NCBI GenBank assembly: GCA_944390745.1
Contig: CALXQK010000017.1
Span: 1-52,761 of the forward strand
DNA: 52,761 nt
DNA from: an uncultured Duodenibacillus sp.
GTDB lineage: Bacteria > Pseudomonadota > Gammaproteobacteria > Burkholderiales > Burkholderiaceae_F
Direction of reading: 5' to 3'
Both the position numbers and the translations under genes were made by a program. Below are positions 16,898 through 25,561 of the stretch, one piece after another. How positions within the stretch are numbered: position 1 is the stretch's first letter; each line of letters starts with the position of its first letter. The notes under the pieces were generated by a model. The model searched no databases and was not told the origin of the DNA. It saw only the letters and a list, made by a program, of their open reading frames with translations.

Positions 16898-17362
16898 ATG
16901 GGAAAGACCAAGCTCAACGCCGCCACCGCCGAACTCGTCAGAATCGACCCGGATACGCACCCGCTCTTTCAAAAGCTCTGGAATGAAAGCGGCATGACGC
17001 GCATCCGCGAGGACAACTTCAAGACGCTGCGCGACGCCCCCGGACTGGCGCTGCTGTGTCTGGTCGACGACCCGGTCATGTACAAGGAAACCTTCGACAT
17101 GGTCGTGATCGGGCCGCAGCTTGCGGGCATGTTCGACGACACCCTGTCGGCGAGCGGATTTTCGGATCCTGCATCGGGGCGGGCCATCGCCAGCTCGCTC
17201 GGCATTCACCGGCTCCCGGCCGTGGTCCTCTTTCGCTTCGGCGAGATGCTCGGCGCCATTGAAGGTCTCAGGACCTGGGGCGAATATCAGCGGGAGTTCG
17301 TGCAGATGCTCATGCAGCCCGTTCTGCCCAGAAAAAAGACGATCACGATTGCAAGCGCCTGA
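16898..17362 (+). CDS. hoxO: Hydrogenase maturation chaperone HoxO/HyaE family
   Basis: HoxO/HyaE proteins bind the Tat-signal-bearing small subunit of a membrane-bound [NiFe] hydrogenase and hold it back from export until assembled. The 154-residue protein has a thioredoxin-like fold lacking the CXXC pair (ALLCLVDDPVMYKETFDMVVIGPQLAGMF, then LPAVVLFRFGEMLGAIEGLRTWGEY), as expected for the family. I chose ATG 16898, as it gives the normal length. The frame is open to 16628, but the extra 90 residues look random. The upstream Shine-Dalgarno is weak. It is the first gene of the accessory operon, 65 nt before hoxQ. Confidence 0.85.
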   Translation: MGKTKLNAATAELVRIDPDTHPLFQKLWNESGMTRIREDNFKTLRDAPGLALLCLVDDPVMYKETFDMVVIGPQLAGMFDDTLSASGFSDPASGRAIASSLGIHRLPAVVLFRFGEMLGAIEGLRTWGEYQREFVQMLMQPVLPRKKTITIASA

Positions 17363-17427
17363 GACAGGCCGCGAGCTCGACAGTTTTCAATCAACCGGGA
17401 CACCTCGCATTTTTTAGGAGACACCTC

Positions 17428-18231
17428 GTGCAGTTTGAACGCAAAAGCCGCATTTCCAACTGGGTCGGCCCTGACCTTGACCGGCAGACGGAACGCCGGG
17501 CCGCGCTCAAGACGATGGAGCTTCTCAAGCAGCTCGAGGCCGCCTATGTCAAGACGATTGAAGAAGGCGCCCCCTTGCACTGGATTTTTGACACCGGCGT
17601 GCTCGGCCCAGACGTCTGCCGCTTTCTGTACAACTCGCTCGGCACGGGCGAGGTGCGCATCACGCTCTACGACGGCCAGGCCACCGCAACCGAGACCGAC
17701 ATCCCCGGCCTGTGGCTTTTGAGCGTCGGCGGACAGGAAAGCCTGGTGGCCGCGCTGCTGCCGCTTTGCGTGGAAAAGGCGCTCGACCAGGGGCGCGAGA
17801 CCATCGACATTCCCGAGGACAAGCCCGAGGGACTCTTTGCCTCGGAACCGCTTTTAAACGAGGTGGCCGGCGTTCTTGCCCAAACCGACATCTCGCAGAC
17901 CTCCACGAGCGTTCCCTACCAGGTCGACATGATGCGCCAGCCGCTCACGCCCGCCGACAAGTCGTTTCTGCTCACCGTGGTCGGGCGGGGCTCGCTCAGC
18001 GTTGAGCTTCTCGGCTTTGCCGACAGCCGCATCTTCTCGACGAAGGTGCGCGGCCTGTGGCGCAGCGTCATCATCAACAATGCGGGCAAGGTTCTTCTCG
18101 ACAGCCTGGTGGTGGCGCGCATTCCGCCCGAGGTTCCCGCCGCGCCCGAGGATCTCCCCGAGGGCTTGGGCAAAATCCGCTCGGTCCACGACTGGATCGA
18201 AAACGACCTCAACCGCGGGGCCCTGGGCTAG
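17428..18231 (+). CDS. hoxQ: Hydrogenase maturation protein HoxQ/HyaF (HupH) family
   Basis: HoxQ works with HoxO in handling the hydrogenase small subunit and its FeS clusters. The 267-residue product has the two-part layout of HyaF/HupH. An N-terminal domain contains LLNEVAGVL and the ISQTSTSVPYQV stretch. The C-terminal domain carries RGSLSVELLGFADSRIFSTKVRGLWRSVIINNAGKVLLDSLVVARIPPEV. It starts with GTG at 17428-17430. AGGAG at 17416-17420 is well spaced, and an in-frame TAG lies immediately upstream, so this start is firm. Confidence 0.85.
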   Translation: MQFERKSRISNWVGPDLDRQTERRAALKTMELLKQLEAAYVKTIEEGAPLHWIFDTGVLGPDVCRFLYNSLGTGEVRITLYDGQATATETDIPGLWLLSVGGQESLVAALLPLCVEKALDQGRETIDIPEDKPEGLFASEPLLNEVAGVLAQTDISQTSTSVPYQVDMMRQPLTPADKSFLLTVVGRGSLSVELLGFADSRIFSTKVRGLWRSVIINNAGKVLLDSLVVARIPPEVPAAPEDLPEGLGKIRSVHDWIENDLNRGALG

Positions 18232-18284
18232 CCCGGGCAGTCCGCAGCGCCGCCCCTTGAACACACGCCGCAGGCATTGAAACG

Positions 18285-18542
18285 ATGAGCCAATTTGCCA
18301 CTGCCGATGAAGTCTTTCGCAGACTTGAGACCGAGCGCCGCTTGCGCATTCACGACGACACGCGCATGCAGTGCAAGGTCTGCTGGTACATCTACGATCC
18401 CGAGGAAGGGTGCGTGGAGAGCCAGACGCCGCCCGGAACGCCGTTTTCCGAGCTCCCCGAGTGGTGGACGTGCCCGGGCTGCGGCAACGGCCGGGAGGTG
18501 TTTCTGCCGCTTGAGGGCGAGGACGCGGAGGACCGGCAATGA
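18285..18542 (+). CDS. hoxR: Rubredoxin HoxR (HupI-like)
   Basis: HoxR is a rubredoxin that helps protect or assemble oxygen-exposed hydrogenases, probably at the proximal FeS cluster. The 85-residue protein has the four iron ligands C30-x2-C33 (QCKVCWYIYDPEEG) and C63-x2-C66 (TCPGCGNGREVF), preceded by an N-terminal extension of about 25 residues that is usual for HoxR/HupI. An extra Cys at 43 is not a ligand. The stop overlaps the hoxT start (ATGA at 18539), so the two are coupled. Confidence 0.9.
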   Translation: MSQFATADEVFRRLETERRLRIHDDTRMQCKVCWYIYDPEEGCVESQTPPGTPFSELPEWWTCPGCGNGREVFLPLEGEDAEDRQ

Positions 18543-19240
18543 CCGCTGACAAAAAGGCTGCCGTGCCCGAGGCGCCCGTGACGCTCATCTCCCGGCCCAG
18601 GGCCTTTGACCGCAGCAAGGCCGCCCGGGAGTACGAAAGGGAGCATCCGGAGTTTGCCGAGCTTCGCATGAAGGCCATGCGCGCACGGCACGCCGGGACC
18701 CGCCTGCGGGTCTTTCAAAATGAGCCCTCGCAGTTTTTCGTGCAGGGCATGAACACGATTCTGGCCACGCGCATGCAGGGGCTTCCGATCATCAACCCGA
18801 AGCTTGCCGTGCGCGCCGAGCCCTTTGTGAAAATCACCCTCAAGTCCGGGGTTGAGGTCTGGTTCGGCGTGATCGTCACGCCCTGGTCGGTGCAGGCAAT
18901 CATTGCGCCCGCCCGGCGCGAGGGATGGGGGTTTGTCCCCGCCGGCGCCGTAGAAGATATAGAGTTGGAGGCAGGCGCCTTTCGCTTCATGTCCTGCGCC
19001 GACTCGGTTCTGGGGCACTACCGGATGTGCTCGCTCAAAAGCCCGGTCTTTGAGTTTTCCGACCAGGCCACGGCCGATGCCTTTGCCGCGACCTGCGCGG
19101 CCCTGATGCTCGGCCGCAAGCCCTTCACCGAGCCGCCCGAGCCCGAGCCCGTCGCCCTGTCGACGCCCGGGGACGGGGCGCAGCAGGCCCCCAATCTCAC
19201 CCGTCGGGAGCTGCTCAAGCGCTGGAGCGCCGAGTCCTGA
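18539..19240 (+). CDS. hoxT: [NiFe]-hydrogenase assembly chaperone HoxT (HybE/HupJ family)
   Basis: The HybE/HupJ family assists maturation of the hydrogenase small subunit. The 233-residue protein holds the core FQNEPSQFFVQGMNTILATRMQGLPIINPKLAVRA, which is the HybE signature. A beta-rich part (VEVWFGVIVTPWSVQAIIAP, then FRFMSCADSVLGHYRMCSLKSPVFEFSD) ends near residue 180. The C-terminus is a proline-rich linker followed by LTRRELLKRW, a twin-arginine-like motif at the end of the chain, where it cannot serve as an export signal. The ATG overlaps the hoxR stop. Confidence 0.85.
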   Translation: MTADKKAAVPEAPVTLISRPRAFDRSKAAREYEREHPEFAELRMKAMRARHAGTRLRVFQNEPSQFFVQGMNTILATRMQGLPIINPKLAVRAEPFVKITLKSGVEVWFGVIVTPWSVQAIIAPARREGWGFVPAGAVEDIELEAGAFRFMSCADSVLGHYRMCSLKSPVFEFSDQATADAFAATCAALMLGRKPFTEPPEPEPVALSTPGDGAQQAPNLTRRELLKRWSAES

Positions 19241-19271
19241 TGAATTACATGCCGCAACGGAGTAAGCAGCC

Positions 19272-20402
19272 ATGAGCTTCACCGAAGGTTCCGTCATCAT
19301 TGACGTTGATGTCACCACGCCGGGGGTGACGCGCGTGCGCACGCGCTCGACCCGGGCCGGCGAAATCGCACGGGCCATGACCGGCCAGCGGGTTGACTCC
19401 AAACTGCCGCTGACGCTCATCTCGAGCCTCTACGCCCTGTGCCCGCAGGCGCATCTTGCGGCCTACCAGAGCGCCCTGGCGGCCGTCACCACCGGCATCA
19501 TTCCCGACCTTGAGCGGCGCATCGTCTACGAGATGATGGGCGAGCACCTGCGGTTTCTCGCCTTTGACGCCCCCAACGTGGTGGGCATGAAGTCCGACGG
19601 TGAGGTCAAGAAGCTCGGCGCGCTGCGCGCGCTTCTGACGCGCGCCTTCTCGGCCACCAGTCCCGACTTCGACATGCTCGACGCCGCTATCGAGCCCGTC
19701 ATTGAGCACTTCGTGACCGGCTGCCCCATCGAGAAGTTCCACGCCCTCAATTCGCTGCCCGACTTCGAGGCCTGGATGATGCGCGGGGGCACGGTCGCCG
19801 CGCGCCTTTACGCGCAGCTCTGGGAAAACGTCCCGTGCCGCGCCCAGACCGCAGTGCCCGTGCTTGACGCCTCGCTTGGCGTGCGCGAGGTCAATGCCTG
19901 GTTTGCCGACGGCCTCTCGCCCAACGCGCCGACCGTGCACGGCGAGCCCCGGCAGACGAGCGCGCTTGCGCGCCACGCCGGCCACCCGCTGCTTGCCGAG
20001 ATCGGCGAACAGTACAGCTGCGGGGTGCGCACGCAGTTTGCGGCGCGCCTCATCGACCTGATGCAGTACTGGCTTGAGCGGCGTCTGCCGCGCGGCGTTC
20101 TTCTGGCGGACTCGCCCGAGGAGGGTTGCGGGCTGGCCGTCGTGCAGTGCGCGCGCGGCACCCTGATCACCCGCATCAACGTGGCCGGAGAGATCATCTC
20201 CCGCGTGCAGATCATTGCCCCGACCGAGTGGAACTTCACCCAGGGCAGCGCCGCGCAGGCGGTGCTCGAGTCGATCGACTTTCAAAGCGAGGCGCAGTAT
20301 CGCGCCGATGCCGCCTGGGTGATTGCCGCCGTCGACCCCTGCGTGCCCTACCAGATTCGGTTTGTCGGCGCGCCGCAGTCCTCGGGAGAGCGCCATGCAT
20401 GA
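19272..20402 (+). CDS. hoxV: Hydrogenase large-subunit-like scaffold HoxV (HupK)
   Basis: HoxV is a homologue of the [NiFe] large subunit that in Cupriavidus serves as scaffold for the Fe(CN)2CO group before transfer to HoxG. The 376-residue protein keeps one Cys from each Ni/Fe site pair of the large subunit. ALCPQAH (Cys57, His61) matches the position of RICGVCxxxH with the first Cys lost, and DPCVPY (Cys357) matches DPCxxC with the second Cys replaced by Tyr. A GGAG precedes the ATG. The stop overlaps hypA by 8 nt. No hoxL, the HypC-like partner of HoxV in Cupriavidus, is present here. Confidence 0.85.
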   Translation: MSFTEGSVIIDVDVTTPGVTRVRTRSTRAGEIARAMTGQRVDSKLPLTLISSLYALCPQAHLAAYQSALAAVTTGIIPDLERRIVYEMMGEHLRFLAFDAPNVVGMKSDGEVKKLGALRALLTRAFSATSPDFDMLDAAIEPVIEHFVTGCPIEKFHALNSLPDFEAWMMRGGTVAARLYAQLWENVPCRAQTAVPVLDASLGVREVNAWFADGLSPNAPTVHGEPRQTSALARHAGHPLLAEIGEQYSCGVRTQFAARLIDLMQYWLERRLPRGVLLADSPEEGCGLAVVQCARGTLITRINVAGEIISRVQIIAPTEWNFTQGSAAQAVLESIDFQSEAQYRADAAWVIAAVDPCVPYQIRFVGAPQSSGERHA

Positions 20403-20754
20403 GGTCTCCATTGCCGAGGGCATTGCCTCGGCCGTACAGGACGCCGTGGGGGAAAAGACCTCCGTGGTGAGCGTGCGGGTTGCGGTGGGCGAGCTGGCCG
20501 GCGTGGACGTCGAGGCGCTTGTCTTTGCCTGGGAGTCCGTGCGCAAGGGAACCTGCATGCAGAATGCGCCGCTTGTGGTTGAGCGCCCCGAGGGCCGCGC
20601 CTGGTGCATGAACTGCTGCCGGGACGTGCCGCTGCACCGCCACGGCGACCCCTGCCCCGAATGCGGAGGCTACCAGCTGCTGCCCACGCAGGGCCATGAG
20701 CTGCAGGTGCTCGACGTGGAGGTCCCCGACGAGCCCCCGGAGACCGGCGGCTGA
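20395..20754 (+). CDS. hypA: Nickel insertion protein HypA
   Basis: HypA delivers Ni(II) with HypB to the apo large subunit. The 119-residue protein starts MHEVSIAEG, whose His2 and backbone bind nickel. It has the structural zinc site C71-x2-C74 (CMNC) and C87-x2-C90 (CPEC). The ATG at 20395 is chosen because His2 must directly follow Met1, and GGGAGAG lies upstream. An upstream extension to 20323 reads through hoxV in another frame. The gene overlaps hoxV by 8 nt. Confidence 0.95.
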   Translation: MHEVSIAEGIASAVQDAVGEKTSVVSVRVAVGELAGVDVEALVFAWESVRKGTCMQNAPLVVERPEGRAWCMNCCRDVPLHRHGDPCPECGGYQLLPTQGHELQVLDVEVPDEPPETGG

Positions 20755-20819
20755 CCCCTTTCGCACCCCCGGGGCGGACAGTTTCTTGAAGCGACCTTTA
20801 TTTTTGGAGAAGTTTTCCC

Positions 20820-21677
20820 ATGTGCACCACCTGCGGCTGCGGAAATCCGCACTCCCACACCCACGTTGATGAAAACGGCAACATCGTCACGCACACCCAC
20901 GCGCACGATCACGAGCACGGCAGCCATCATGACCATGACCACCATCATGATCATGATCATGACCATCACCACCATGATCATGACCACGGGCATGATGCCG
21001 CGGCGCAGGGCGCAACGCGCACCGTGGCCGTGGGCATGGACATTCTGGCGCGCAACAACAAGATTGCGCAGGGAAACCGCGCCTGGTTTGCCGCCAACCG
21101 CATTCTTGCCCTCAACTTCGTGAGCTCCCCGGGATCGGGAAAGACCGAGCTTTTGTGCGCCACGGTGCGCGCCAAGCCCGACAACGCCCCGGAGATTCTC
21201 GTCATCGAGGGCGACCAGCAGACCGACAACGATGCCGCGCGCATTCGCGAGACGGGCGCGCGCGCCATCCAGATCAACACCGGCAAGGGCTGCCACCTCG
21301 AGGCCGAGCAGGTGGCGCTCGCCCTGAAGCAGTCCGAGCCCGCGCCCTCGAGCCTCGTCTTCATTGAAAACGTCGGCAACCTGGTGTGCCCGGCTGAGTT
21401 TGACCTCGGCGAGGCCCACAAGGTGGTGGTGATCTCGGTCACCGAGGGCGAGGACAAGCCGCTGAAGTATCCGGACATGTTTGCCGCGGCCGATCTGATG
21501 ATCGTCAACAAGATCGACCTTGCGCCCTACGTGAAGTTCGACATCGACAAGTGCGAGGAATACGCGCGGCGCGTCAATCCCTCGATTCGCTCGATTCGCA
21601 TGTCGGCCGTGACGGGCGAGGGCATGCAGAAGTGGTGGGCGTGGCTTTCGGCCAACATCACGATCACGCAGATCTAG
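20820..21677 (+). CDS. hypB: Nickel-storing GTPase HypB
   Basis: HypB is the GTPase that drives nickel insertion. The 285-residue protein begins MCTTCGCG, the high-affinity nickel site. A strikingly His- and Asp-rich stretch follows (about residues 11-58, over 20 His), expected to store or buffer nickel. The SIMIBI-class GTPase domain has the P-loop SSPGSGKT, IEGDQQTDNDAARI, IENVGNLVCP and NKIDLAPYVKFD. GGAGAAG precedes the ATG. The low-complexity His codons make a CATGATCATGACC-type pattern in the DNA. Confidence 0.96.
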   Translation: MCTTCGCGNPHSHTHVDENGNIVTHTHAHDHEHGSHHDHDHHHDHDHDHHHHDHDHGHDAAAQGATRTVAVGMDILARNNKIAQGNRAWFAANRILALNFVSSPGSGKTELLCATVRAKPDNAPEILVIEGDQQTDNDAARIRETGARAIQINTGKGCHLEAEQVALALKQSEPAPSSLVFIENVGNLVCPAEFDLGEAHKVVVISVTEGEDKPLKYPDMFAAADLMIVNKIDLAPYVKFDIDKCEEYARRVNPSIRSIRMSAVTGEGMQKWWAWLSANITITQI

Positions 21678-21696
21678 CCGCCTTTGCCTCGACCCC

Positions 21697-24060
21697 ATGG
21701 CCGTCGTCTGCCGCACCTACCGCATCACGGGTCTTGTTCAGGGCGTGGGCTTTCGCCCCACGCTCTGGCACACGGCGCGCTCGCTCGGGCTCACGGGCAC
21801 CGTCAACAACGACGCGGGCGGCGTAACGACCGTGGTCGAGGGCGAGGAGTCCGTCCTTGCGCTCTTTGCCGAGACGCTGCGCCGCGACATCGCCCGCGAC
21901 GCGCCGCTTGCGCGCATCGATGGCATCGAGCTGCTCGAGCAGTCCCCCGCGCAGGGCTTTGCGGACTTTTCCATCGTCGAAAGCCGCGGCGGACAGGCCG
22001 CCACCATGGTGACGCCCGACGCCGCCACGTGCCGCGCCTGCGCGGCCGACATGTTTGATCCCGCCAACCGGCGCTGGCGCTACGCCTTCACCAACTGCAC
22101 GCACTGCGGCCCGCGCTTTACCATCACGCGCCGCATCCCCTACGATCGAAGCGAAACCTCGATGGCGCGCTTTGAGATGTGCCCGAGGTGCCGCGCGGAA
22201 TATGAAAACCCCGCCGACCGGCGCTTTCACGCCCAGCCCAACGCCTGCCCGGTCTGCGGCCCGCATCTGCAGCTTGTCGACCGCACGGGCGCAGCCGTGG
22301 CCGGCGACCCGGTTGCCGGAGCGCTTGCCGCGCTCAGACAGGGAAAGATCGTCGCCGTCAAGGGTCTCGGGGGCTTTCATCTTGCCTGCGACGCATGCAA
22401 TGCCCGTGCCGTGCAGACGCTGCGGCAGCGCAAGACGCGCCGCGACAAGCCCTTTGCCCTGATGACGGCCAACCTGGCGAGCGCCCGGCAGTGGGCAAGG
22501 ATCACCGAGGCCGAGGCGCGCGAGCTTGAGCGTCCCGCCCACCCCATCGTGCTCATGAGCAAGACGCCCGCCGTCGACGAGCAGATGCCGCTTGCTGCGC
22601 CGGGACTTTCCGAGATCGGGGTGATGCTTGCGTACACGCCCGTGCACCTTCTTCTTTTTCACGAGGCCGCCGGACGGCCTGCGGGCACGCAGTGGCTTGA
22701 AAAGGACGTGGTGCCGCTGGTGCTGGTGATGACAAGCGCCAATCCCAGGGGCGAGCCGCTGGTGACCGACAACGCCGCGGCACTTGAAAAGCTCTCGGAC
22801 ATCGCCGACCTCTTTCTCATGCACGACCGCGACATCGTCTGCCGGTGCGACGACTCGGTCGTGCGCGTCATTGATGACGTCGCAAGGCTTGTGCGCCGCG
22901 CGCGGGGCTGGACGCCGCTTTCGGTCAAGACCGGCTTTGATGCGACGGGCATCGTGGCCCTGGGAGCCTCGCTCAAGGTCACCGCCGCCGTCGGCCGCGC
23001 CCGGGAGGTCTTTGTGACCGAGCACGTGGGCGACACTGATAATCCGGCCGTCTGCCGGGCGCTGCGCGAGTCGCTTGAACACTTTCTCGACATCCTCGAG
23101 GTGCGCCCGCGCGCCCTCGCCTGCGACCTGCACCCGGACTTCTTCACCACGCGTCTGGCCCAGGAGCTCGCCCGCACGCACAGCCTTCCGCTCGTGGCCG
23201 TGCAGCACCATCACGCGCATGCGGCGGCCGCGGCGGCCGAATACGGCCTCACCGAACCCTATGCCGCGCTCACGCTCGACGGCGTGGGACTTGGAACCGA
23301 CGGCGAGGCCTGGGGGTGCGAGCTGCTGCTTTGCAACGGCGCGGACTTCAGGCGGCTCGGGCACCTCGAGTCGATGGCGCTGCCCGGCGGCGACAGGGCC
23401 GCGCGCGAGCCCTGGCGCATGGGCGCCTCGCTGCTGTCGCTCGCAGGCGCCGACGAGAAGATTGCGCAGTTCTGGCCGCAGCGCGCCGGGCTGCCCGTGG
23501 CCGCCCTCATTCACAATGCGAGCCTCACGCGGCGCACCACCTCGGCCGGGCGGCTCTTTGACGGCACAAGCGCCCTTCTCGGGCTGTGCGACACGGTGCA
23601 GGACGAGGCCTATGCCGCGATGCTTCTTGAGGCCGCCGCCGAGCGCTCGGCAGTATGCTCCCCCGAGGGCGCCTACCCGGTGCTCGAGACGGGCTGGAGC
23701 ATCAGTGCCGGGGGCGTCTTAAGCCTTAGACCCCTCATTGCGACTATGATCGAGCGCATCGGACAGCGCTGCGGAGCGCTGTCCCCGGAGGCACCGCTTG
23801 TGAGCGAACTGGCCGCGCTCTTTCACGGCACCCTTGCCGAGGCCCTGGCCGACTGGGTGCGCCGGTGCGCTCCGGCGGGCATTCCCGTGGTGCTTGCCGG
23901 CGGAACCTTTCTCAACCGCTATCTTGCCGGCATCGTTCCCCGGCGGCTGCAGGCCCTTGGGCATGCGGCCTACCTGCCGCGGCAGCTTCCGCCCGGAGAC
24001 GGCGCGGTCTGCCTCGGACAGTGCGCCGTCGCAGCCGCAAGGCTTGCGCGCGGCGTCTGA
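21697..24060 (+). CDS. hypF: Carbamoyltransferase HypF
   Basis: HypF converts carbamoyl phosphate and ATP into a carbamoyl adenylate and places it on the HypE C-terminal Cys, the start of CN ligand synthesis. The 787 residues include an acylphosphatase-like domain (TGLVQGVGFRPT, residues about 11-22) and a zinc domain with CRAC, CTHC, CPRC and CPVC pairs (about 110-185). A YrdC-like ATP domain (VKGLGGFHLACDA; TSANPRGEP) and a Kae1-like domain with the metal site VQHHHAH and LDGVGLGTDG follow. It starts 19 nt after hypB. The motif set is complete. Confidence 0.95.
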   Translation: MAVVCRTYRITGLVQGVGFRPTLWHTARSLGLTGTVNNDAGGVTTVVEGEESVLALFAETLRRDIARDAPLARIDGIELLEQSPAQGFADFSIVESRGGQAATMVTPDAATCRACAADMFDPANRRWRYAFTNCTHCGPRFTITRRIPYDRSETSMARFEMCPRCRAEYENPADRRFHAQPNACPVCGPHLQLVDRTGAAVAGDPVAGALAALRQGKIVAVKGLGGFHLACDACNARAVQTLRQRKTRRDKPFALMTANLASARQWARITEAEARELERPAHPIVLMSKTPAVDEQMPLAAPGLSEIGVMLAYTPVHLLLFHEAAGRPAGTQWLEKDVVPLVLVMTSANPRGEPLVTDNAAALEKLSDIADLFLMHDRDIVCRCDDSVVRVIDDVARLVRRARGWTPLSVKTGFDATGIVALGASLKVTAAVGRAREVFVTEHVGDTDNPAVCRALRESLEHFLDILEVRPRALACDLHPDFFTTRLAQELARTHSLPLVAVQHHHAHAAAAAAEYGLTEPYAALTLDGVGLGTDGEAWGCELLLCNGADFRRLGHLESMALPGGDRAAREPWRMGASLLSLAGADEKIAQFWPQRAGLPVAALIHNASLTRRTTSAGRLFDGTSALLGLCDTVQDEAYAAMLLEAAAERSAVCSPEGAYPVLETGWSISAGGVLSLRPLIATMIERIGQRCGALSPEAPLVSELAALFHGTLAEALADWVRRCAPAGIPVVLAGGTFLNRYLAGIVPRRLQALGHAAYLPRQLPPGDGAVCLGQCAVAAARLARGV

Positions 24061-24099
24061 AAAAATTCAATCTGTGTTTAAAAAAGGGCATTGAAACTC

Positions 24100-24336
24100 A
24101 TGTGTCTTGCCATCCCTGCAAAAATTCTTTCCGTTGACGGCTGCACCGCGCACTGCGAGATGTCGGGCGTCACCAAGGACATCGACATCTCGCTAACCCC
24201 GGGCGCCGCACCCGGCGACTGGGTGATCGTGCATGTGGGCTTTGCGCTGCAGGTGATCGACCCGCAGAAGGCGGCTGAAACCCTTGCCGCCATGGAGACG
24301 GTCTCAGGCTGCGCGCAGTCCGGCGCCGCGCCCTGA
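24100..24336 (+). CDS. hypC: Hydrogenase assembly chaperone HypC
   Basis: HypC carries the Fe(CN)2CO group with HypD and delivers it to the large subunit. The 78-residue product begins MCLAIPAKI, and Cys2, exposed after Met removal, is the essential ligand. This fixes the start at ATG 24100, not the in-frame TTG at 24091. The OB-fold core follows (DWVIVHVGFALQVID). AAGGG lies upstream. Confidence 0.95.
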   Translation: MCLAIPAKILSVDGCTAHCEMSGVTKDIDISLTPGAAPGDWVIVHVGFALQVIDPQKAAETLAAMETVSGCAQSGAAP

Positions 24337-24397
24337 GCAGCTGTCCCCGGCAACGATCCTCCGGCGCCCGCCCCCGTTCGTCTTTTTTCCTTGCACC

Positions 24398-25531
24398 ATG
24401 AACCAAAGCAACAATCCCTACGTCACAGAATTTCGCAACAGGCACAAGGCGCAGCAGCTCGTGCAGCAGATCTGCGCCGAGGTGCAGCCCGGCAGGCGCT
24501 ACCGCTTCATGGAATTCTGCGGCGGACACACCCATGTGCTCGCACGCTGGGGCCTGCAGGATCTTCTGCCCGCCGGCATCCGCATGATCCACGGACCGGG
24601 CTGCCCGGTCTGCGTACTGCCCGTGGGCCGCATCGACATGGCCCTTGAGCTTGCGCTTGAAAAGAAGGTGATCCTGTGCACCTACGCCGACATGATGCGC
24701 GTGCCCGGCAGCAACGGCCAGACGCTCTTCAAGGCCAAGGCCCGGGGCGCCGACGTGCGCATGATCTACTCGCCCACCGATGCGCTTGCCGTTGCGCGCG
24801 AAAACCCGGACAGGGAGGTGGTCTTCTTTGCCATCGGCTTTGAAACCACCACGCCGCCCACGGCGGCTGCGCTCAAGATTGCCGCCGCGCAGGGACTTCA
24901 GAACTTTTCCGTCGTCTGCTCGCACGTGCTCACGCCCGCGGCGATGACGCACATCATGCAGATGCACGGCTCGGACGCCGCGCCGTTTCTCGACGGTCTG
25001 GTGGGCCCGGCGCATGTCTCCACCATCATCGGCGAAAGGCCCTACCAGGAGTTCGCCGCCCGCTGGAACATTCCCATCGTGATCTGCGGCTTTGAGCCGC
25101 TTGACATGCTGCTGAGCATTCTCATGCTCGTGCGGCAGGTCAACGAGGGACGCGCCTGCGTGGAGAACGAATTTGAGCGCGCCGTTCCCGCCGACGGCAA
25201 TCCAACGGCGATTGCGCTCATGAAGGAGGTCTTCTGCCTGCGCGAGAAGTTTGCCTGGCGCGGTCTGGGCGAGCTGCCGCACAGCGCCCTGGCGCTCAAT
25301 GACGCCTACCGCGCATTTGACGCCGAAAAGCGCTTCGGGCTTGTCGAGCGCTTTGTTCCCGACAACAAGGCCTGCGCCTGCGGAGAGATCCTGCGCGGCG
25401 AAAAAGAGCCGCGCGACTGCAAGCTCTTCGGCACGGTCTGCACGCCGATTCATCCGGTGGGCGCCTGCATGGTGAGCAGCGAGGGCGCCTGCGCGGCCTG
25501 CTTCAGCTACCAGAGCCGCAGCCGCGACTGA
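24398..25531 (+). CDS. hypD: Fe-S hydrogenase maturation protein HypD
   Basis: HypD is the scaffold on which the Fe receives its two CN and one CO ligands. The 377-residue protein shows all three family motifs: EFCGGHTHVLARWG with the essential Cys, GPGCPVCV, and FFAIGFETTTPPT. C-terminal Cys residues for the [4Fe-4S] cluster are in NKACACGEILRG and FGTVCTPIHPVGACMVSSEGAC. I chose ATG 24398, which matches the normal family start. The frame is open upstream to 24284 within the hypC end but has no similarity. Confidence 0.95.
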   Translation: MNQSNNPYVTEFRNRHKAQQLVQQICAEVQPGRRYRFMEFCGGHTHVLARWGLQDLLPAGIRMIHGPGCPVCVLPVGRIDMALELALEKKVILCTYADMMRVPGSNGQTLFKAKARGADVRMIYSPTDALAVARENPDREVVFFAIGFETTTPPTAAALKIAAAQGLQNFSVVCSHVLTPAAMTHIMQMHGSDAAPFLDGLVGPAHVSTIIGERPYQEFAARWNIPIVICGFEPLDMLLSILMLVRQVNEGRACVENEFERAVPADGNPTAIALMKEVFCLREKFAWRGLGELPHSALALNDAYRAFDAEKRFGLVERFVPDNKACACGEILRGEKEPRDCKLFGTVCTPIHPVGACMVSSEGACAACFSYQSRSRD

Positions 25532-25561
25532 CCTTTTTCCCTTTCACGCTTTGAGGATGAC

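Noticed and set aside
20880-20995. Short CATGATCATGACC-like tandem pattern that could be taken for a repeat array
   Set aside because: It codes for the His/Asp-rich nickel region of HypB in frame. Unit spacing is irregular and there are no spacers, so it is neither CRISPR nor a satellite.
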